From: Chionis minor
Taxonomy: Eukaryota > Chordata > Aves > Charadriiformes > Chionididae
Assembly (NCBI GenBank): GCA_013398295.1
Contig: VZSF01009841.1
Location: forward strand, 226,845 to 290,844
Reading direction: 5' to 3'
DNA: 64,000 nucleotides
Position 1 is the stretch's first letter; each line of letters starts with the position of its first letter. The position numbers were made by a program, and so were the translations under genes. The notes beneath the pieces are model-generated. The model saw only the letters and a program-made list of their open reading frames with translations. It made no database searches and was not told where the DNA came from. Positions 60,245-64,000 of this stretch are shown in pieces.

Positions 60245-63200
60245 CTTAACAAAGAACAACAACAACAAAAAAAAAAATCAACTTCAATACATTTAATAGT
60301 GAGGTGTAGCTATCTTCTAAAGATCATTAGAAATACGTACTGGAGAAGGAACAGACATGTCCAAAATCAGGAATTAAGAATGCCACAAAAATAATGTATT
60401 TGTAGAATTAAATAACTTAAGAATCAACTCTGACATTCTTTCAATCAGAGAAAACTGAAAAATCATAGAATCATAGAATGGTTTGGGTTGGAAGGAACCT
60501 TAAAGATCATCCAGTCCCACCCCCCTGCCATGGGCAGGGACACCTTCCACTAGACCAGGTTGCTCCAAGCCCCGTCCAGCCTGGCCTTGAACAGCCCCAG
60601 GGATGGGGCAGCCACAGCTTCTCTGGGCAACCTGGGCCAGGGTCTCACCACCCTCACAGTAAAGAATTTCTTCCTAATATCTAATCTAAATCTGCCCTCT
60701 TTCCATTTAAAACCGTTACCCCTCTTTCTATCACTGCACTCCCTGATAAATAGTCCCTCCTTATCTTTCCTGTAGACCCCCTTTAGGTACTGGAAGGACA
60801 CAATAAAGTCTTCCTTATATGTTTCCCATTCTCACTCTCATTACTAGCAAGATTCCATGAACTTCAGGGGAAACCCCAAAACTTCACAACATTCATCATG
60901 AAAGCTGCAACAGCTCGCAAATGTGCAAGTTAAATAAAGAGACCTTAAATACATTCCTGTTGTTTTATACCTGATGGTATAAAACAAATAAATATCCAAT
61001 ATATTTATAGAATAAAGACCCAAGAAGATTTAAAAACAAAACAAACTTGCAAGAATAGTTTGTTTAGAATTAAGCATCTCTTTAAACAATCTAAAACACA
61101 AATATTGTAGCATTCTGTCAAAGTATTAAAAGGTAGAAAGAGACCAGTTCTGTTTTGTAATAGTTCCCTAGTTGCACTTAGGAGTGTACATCTCCTCATC
61201 TTCCCACTGAGTTACACACAGTAAAAGAGCAAAAGTAAATAAATCAATTTATAGGCAATTTGAGTGACAGCTCCTCATTTAAGCATTAGTTTTACAAATG
61301 TTGTTAGTAATACTTTAACTAAGCAGCTCTTAAATTAGGTCTTCAGGTAGCTCCTTCACAATACACTGCATCAAACTAGAGGACACACTGCAAAGGCATG
61401 GGTTGGACTAGAAAACCTTGTCTTGTAAGAACATTGTCAACATTGTAAACATAAGACACAGGAAAAAACCTCCTCAGGATGCTATAATCTCTATTCTGAA
61501 TGTGGTGCAATAGAAAAAAAACAGACTGCTGACCTTTAAAATAATATGAAAGGCTTTCAGGCATATGTCAAAGATTTTTCATAGAATAGGATTTATAGCA
61601 ACAAGTATCTAAGAACACTATTTCTGTCTGAGTATTTTTAAACTCAACTCAAAGATAACTTCTAGGCTAAAGCTAATTAATGTCTCTGAAACAACAAAGC
61701 CCTCATAGCCACGCAAGTGACCAAAAAAAGTTTATACATTTTGGCATCTCCCTTCTGCAGCTCCTCCAAATGCAATACTTTAAAAAAACCTCTCACATTT
61801 TAGTGCAGTAACTTAAGACTGAACTTCAGTCTGAATCTTTCCTAAGTATGTTACCTAGTCTCCATGGGAAACTACACTTGAAAAACTGAAAAAGCCCTTC
61901 TCGTTTTTCTTTATTTTTAGAGCTTCAGTCAACTCTAGAAATTGTTCCTGCAAGAAGTAAAACTCTTCATCCACTTCATTCTGATCCAATCTCCTCTTGT
62001 TTTGAGAGAAGTCACACATGTAATACCAGTGCATACTAAGCCTCCCTGGGGAAATGTTACCATCGTGTCATTTGATTAGTACAAGTGAAGAATTATACAC
62101 AAGAGGATAGCTCTAAGGCTGCATAAACCAGCTAGACTCCAACATTTCCCAAATTCTGAATGCCTTGCAACCATCGATATTAACGCATGTTTTTTTAAAC
62201 ATGGAATTTGCTATAATCCTATATTCTAATTCTTCTTCGGAATACAGAAGGGGCAAGGGAAACAAGTTCTACCTGACAACTAAGGTGGGTCATCAAATGA
62301 GAATAATCACAACCACAGTCCACCCTAGCGCTCCTCGAGCCAAGAAACCAATAGAGAATTATAACCTGGGATTAATCATTAGTAAGGTATGAACGCCCCA
62401 GGCTGCCAGCGAGTGCAGAGCAGCAGTCTCCAGCCTGCCCCACTATTCTTTCCACATTACGTTCCCTAGTGTCTCCCTGTTCAACTTCCACATCGCTACT
62501 TATCCATCCTCATGTCAACTCCAAAGGAAGCTCCCCACCCTTCTGCGTTCCACACAGGCTGTTTCTTTGCTCTTCGTCACCATCAAAGTGGTAACAGGCA
62601 ACACTTCAAAGTGCAGAAGACTATTTCCATTCACTCACTGGCCTCAGAGTAGTCCCTGGTTTTCAGGGAAAGAAAGCATACTTCCATGGATGGAGTCTTC
62701 AGAGCAGTCATTTACCCAACTTACGAGATGTTAAAGAGCACATTGTGAAATTCTACTTTTAGAGCCTCTTTGACCAAATCTAGGTGTATTTTTGTAGGAA
62801 CTGGCCACAGGTACAAAACATGTGCATTATTACCCATTTCCAAAGTTCCAGGTTTGTCGAAAGACAAAAGCCCTTGGCAGCGCTCCGAACAAGAGCCACC
62901 TTGGAGGCCAGAACACCCCTCTTCTTCCTCTGCCCCTGCTTTTATTGCTGAGCATGATGTTATATGGTATGGAATATCCCTTCGGATAATTTGGATCAGC
63001 TCTCCTGGCCCTGTCCTCTCTCCTTCTCTTGCCTATCCCTAGCCTAGTCACTGGGGAGGCCTGTGGGGCAGACTGGGAAAAGGGAAAGCCTTGAAGCTGT
63101 GCCAGCACTGTCCAGCAGCAGCTGGAAGTTAACTCCATCCCAGCCAGCCCCAGTAAAACGTCAGGGGTAAAGCTGCAATACACACGCAGCACACATTGCT

Positions 63201-64000
63201 TACCAAGCTAAACTGAAATCACTTGGCCTATACCCTTCTGATGGGCATCAAATCTCTTAATTATGTATTTCCTTATTGTGTTGTACACTACAATGAAATC
63301 TGATTCAAAAGTCTTGATATTATTTCTTTAGCAACACTAACATGAGCTTCACAGAAGCTAAGATGGGATACCAAAACCCTTGTTCTGAATAATTTACAGT
63401 CCAAGGCATCTACTTTATCAAAGCTTAGATATATGAACTGAAGCTATTAGCGTGTGCAAATCTGGCATGTATTAGTTTTAAAATCTAGGCTACAAATTCT
63501 GTGCCAGCATATGCACAACTCAAAGCAGGGCCGTGTATATCGCACCTAATCCAATGTAAGCAATTCAACTCTATGTTGAACATTACAGAGCCAACAGGAC
63601 TGAAGCGATAGCATCCACAGCAGACAAGTGCTGCGAGCAGATCAGCTCTGACAATGACAGGGCAACAGCAAGTTCCAAAAAAGATTTAAAAAACCATCGT
63701 GGAAGCCTGGTTCATATCCATCATGATACTGACTCTAAGCGAGCAACAGTGAAAGGGCAGCATAAAGATGCTGGAAGGAAAAAAAAAAGGTAGAAAGAAA
63801 TGTACTTCGCAGGAAATAATGGCACAGGTGTAAGAGAAGAGCTGTGAAAATTGAGCTGCAGGGGCTTCATTTCTTCTGCATCCAGTTTGATTAAGTAATT
63901 GGGAGATATTCAAAGTGGTGAAAATGAAAGACAGCTATATTTAGAGCTATACTTCAGTTCATTTCCTATAGTCTAACACGTGTGTGATTGTTGGGGATGA
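60245..64000 (-). other. Upstream CDC123 intron (partial), one CR1
   Basis: I searched for the acidic WSDDEN-type segment and the DYLLDDGTLVVSG segment that precede APEFPEF in human CDC123 and did not find them, so the intron likely runs past the window end. It contains CR1 60462-60812 and a 59-codon open frame at 61855-62034 described as a finding. Confidence 0.6.
60462..60812 (-). mobile_element. CR1 LINE, 0.35 kb 3' fragment (minus orientation)
   Basis: Inverted tail 'atcatagaatcatagaatgg', then 'aaggaaccttaaagatcatcc', 'ctgccatgggcagggacacc', 'aaagaatttcttcctaatatct', and finally 'ctttaggtactggaaggac'. It is well preserved and lies sense to CDC123 in its upstream intron. Confidence 0.96.

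Noticed and set aside
60149..60268. In-frame ATG just upstream of the APEFPEF exon as a possible CDC123 start
   Set aside because: It sits before a good splice acceptor in intron sequence, and the family needs about 79 more N-terminal residues.
61390..61430. Short CR1-like string 'gggttggactagaaaacc'
   Set aside because: Too short, and the flanks do not continue the CR1 match.

Overview
The window looks like nuclear DNA of a bird. It is AT-rich, gene-poor and intron-rich. It carries about 17 fragments of CR1 LINE retrotransposons with the typical avian 3' ends, plus one LTR-retrotransposon-like block of a type I associate with bird genomes. No bacterial, phage or organellar signal was seen.

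One protein-coding gene can be identified with confidence: CDC123, the ATP-grasp chaperone that assembles translation initiation factor eIF2. It lies on the minus strand. Nine coding exons run from 60244 down to the stop codon at 31643. Every junction has AG/GT splice signals and all reading phases join, giving 774 nt (257 residues plus stop). This matches human CDC123 from residue 80 (of 336) to the C-terminus. Exons for the first ~79 residues were not found and should lie beyond position 64000.

Layout. Positions 1-400 are GC-rich with many CpGs, possibly the edge of a CpG island. Positions 400-31600 are intergenic. In mammals the gene downstream of CDC123 is CAMK1D, and I see no CAMK1D exon here. 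This interval holds a pure ATC microsatellite (12446-12504), CR1 fragments and a composite repeat block at 22622-24441. Inside that block an LTR-like element with a ~45 bp degenerate tandem array sits between pieces of CR1. Positions 31643-60244 are CDC123. Its introns hold further CR1 copies, including a 1.75 kb one with recognisable but broken reverse transcriptase (32818-34570). Positions 60245-64000 are its upstream intron.

The first ~26 kb is visibly richer in G+C. The rest is AT-rich, and its plus strand carries more A than T, as expected when transcription runs on the minus strand. I found no new biological system. The most useful second looks are the 29-nt CDC123 exon, the arrangement of similar CR1 copies around CDC123 exons, the tandem array, and several perfect inverted repeats.
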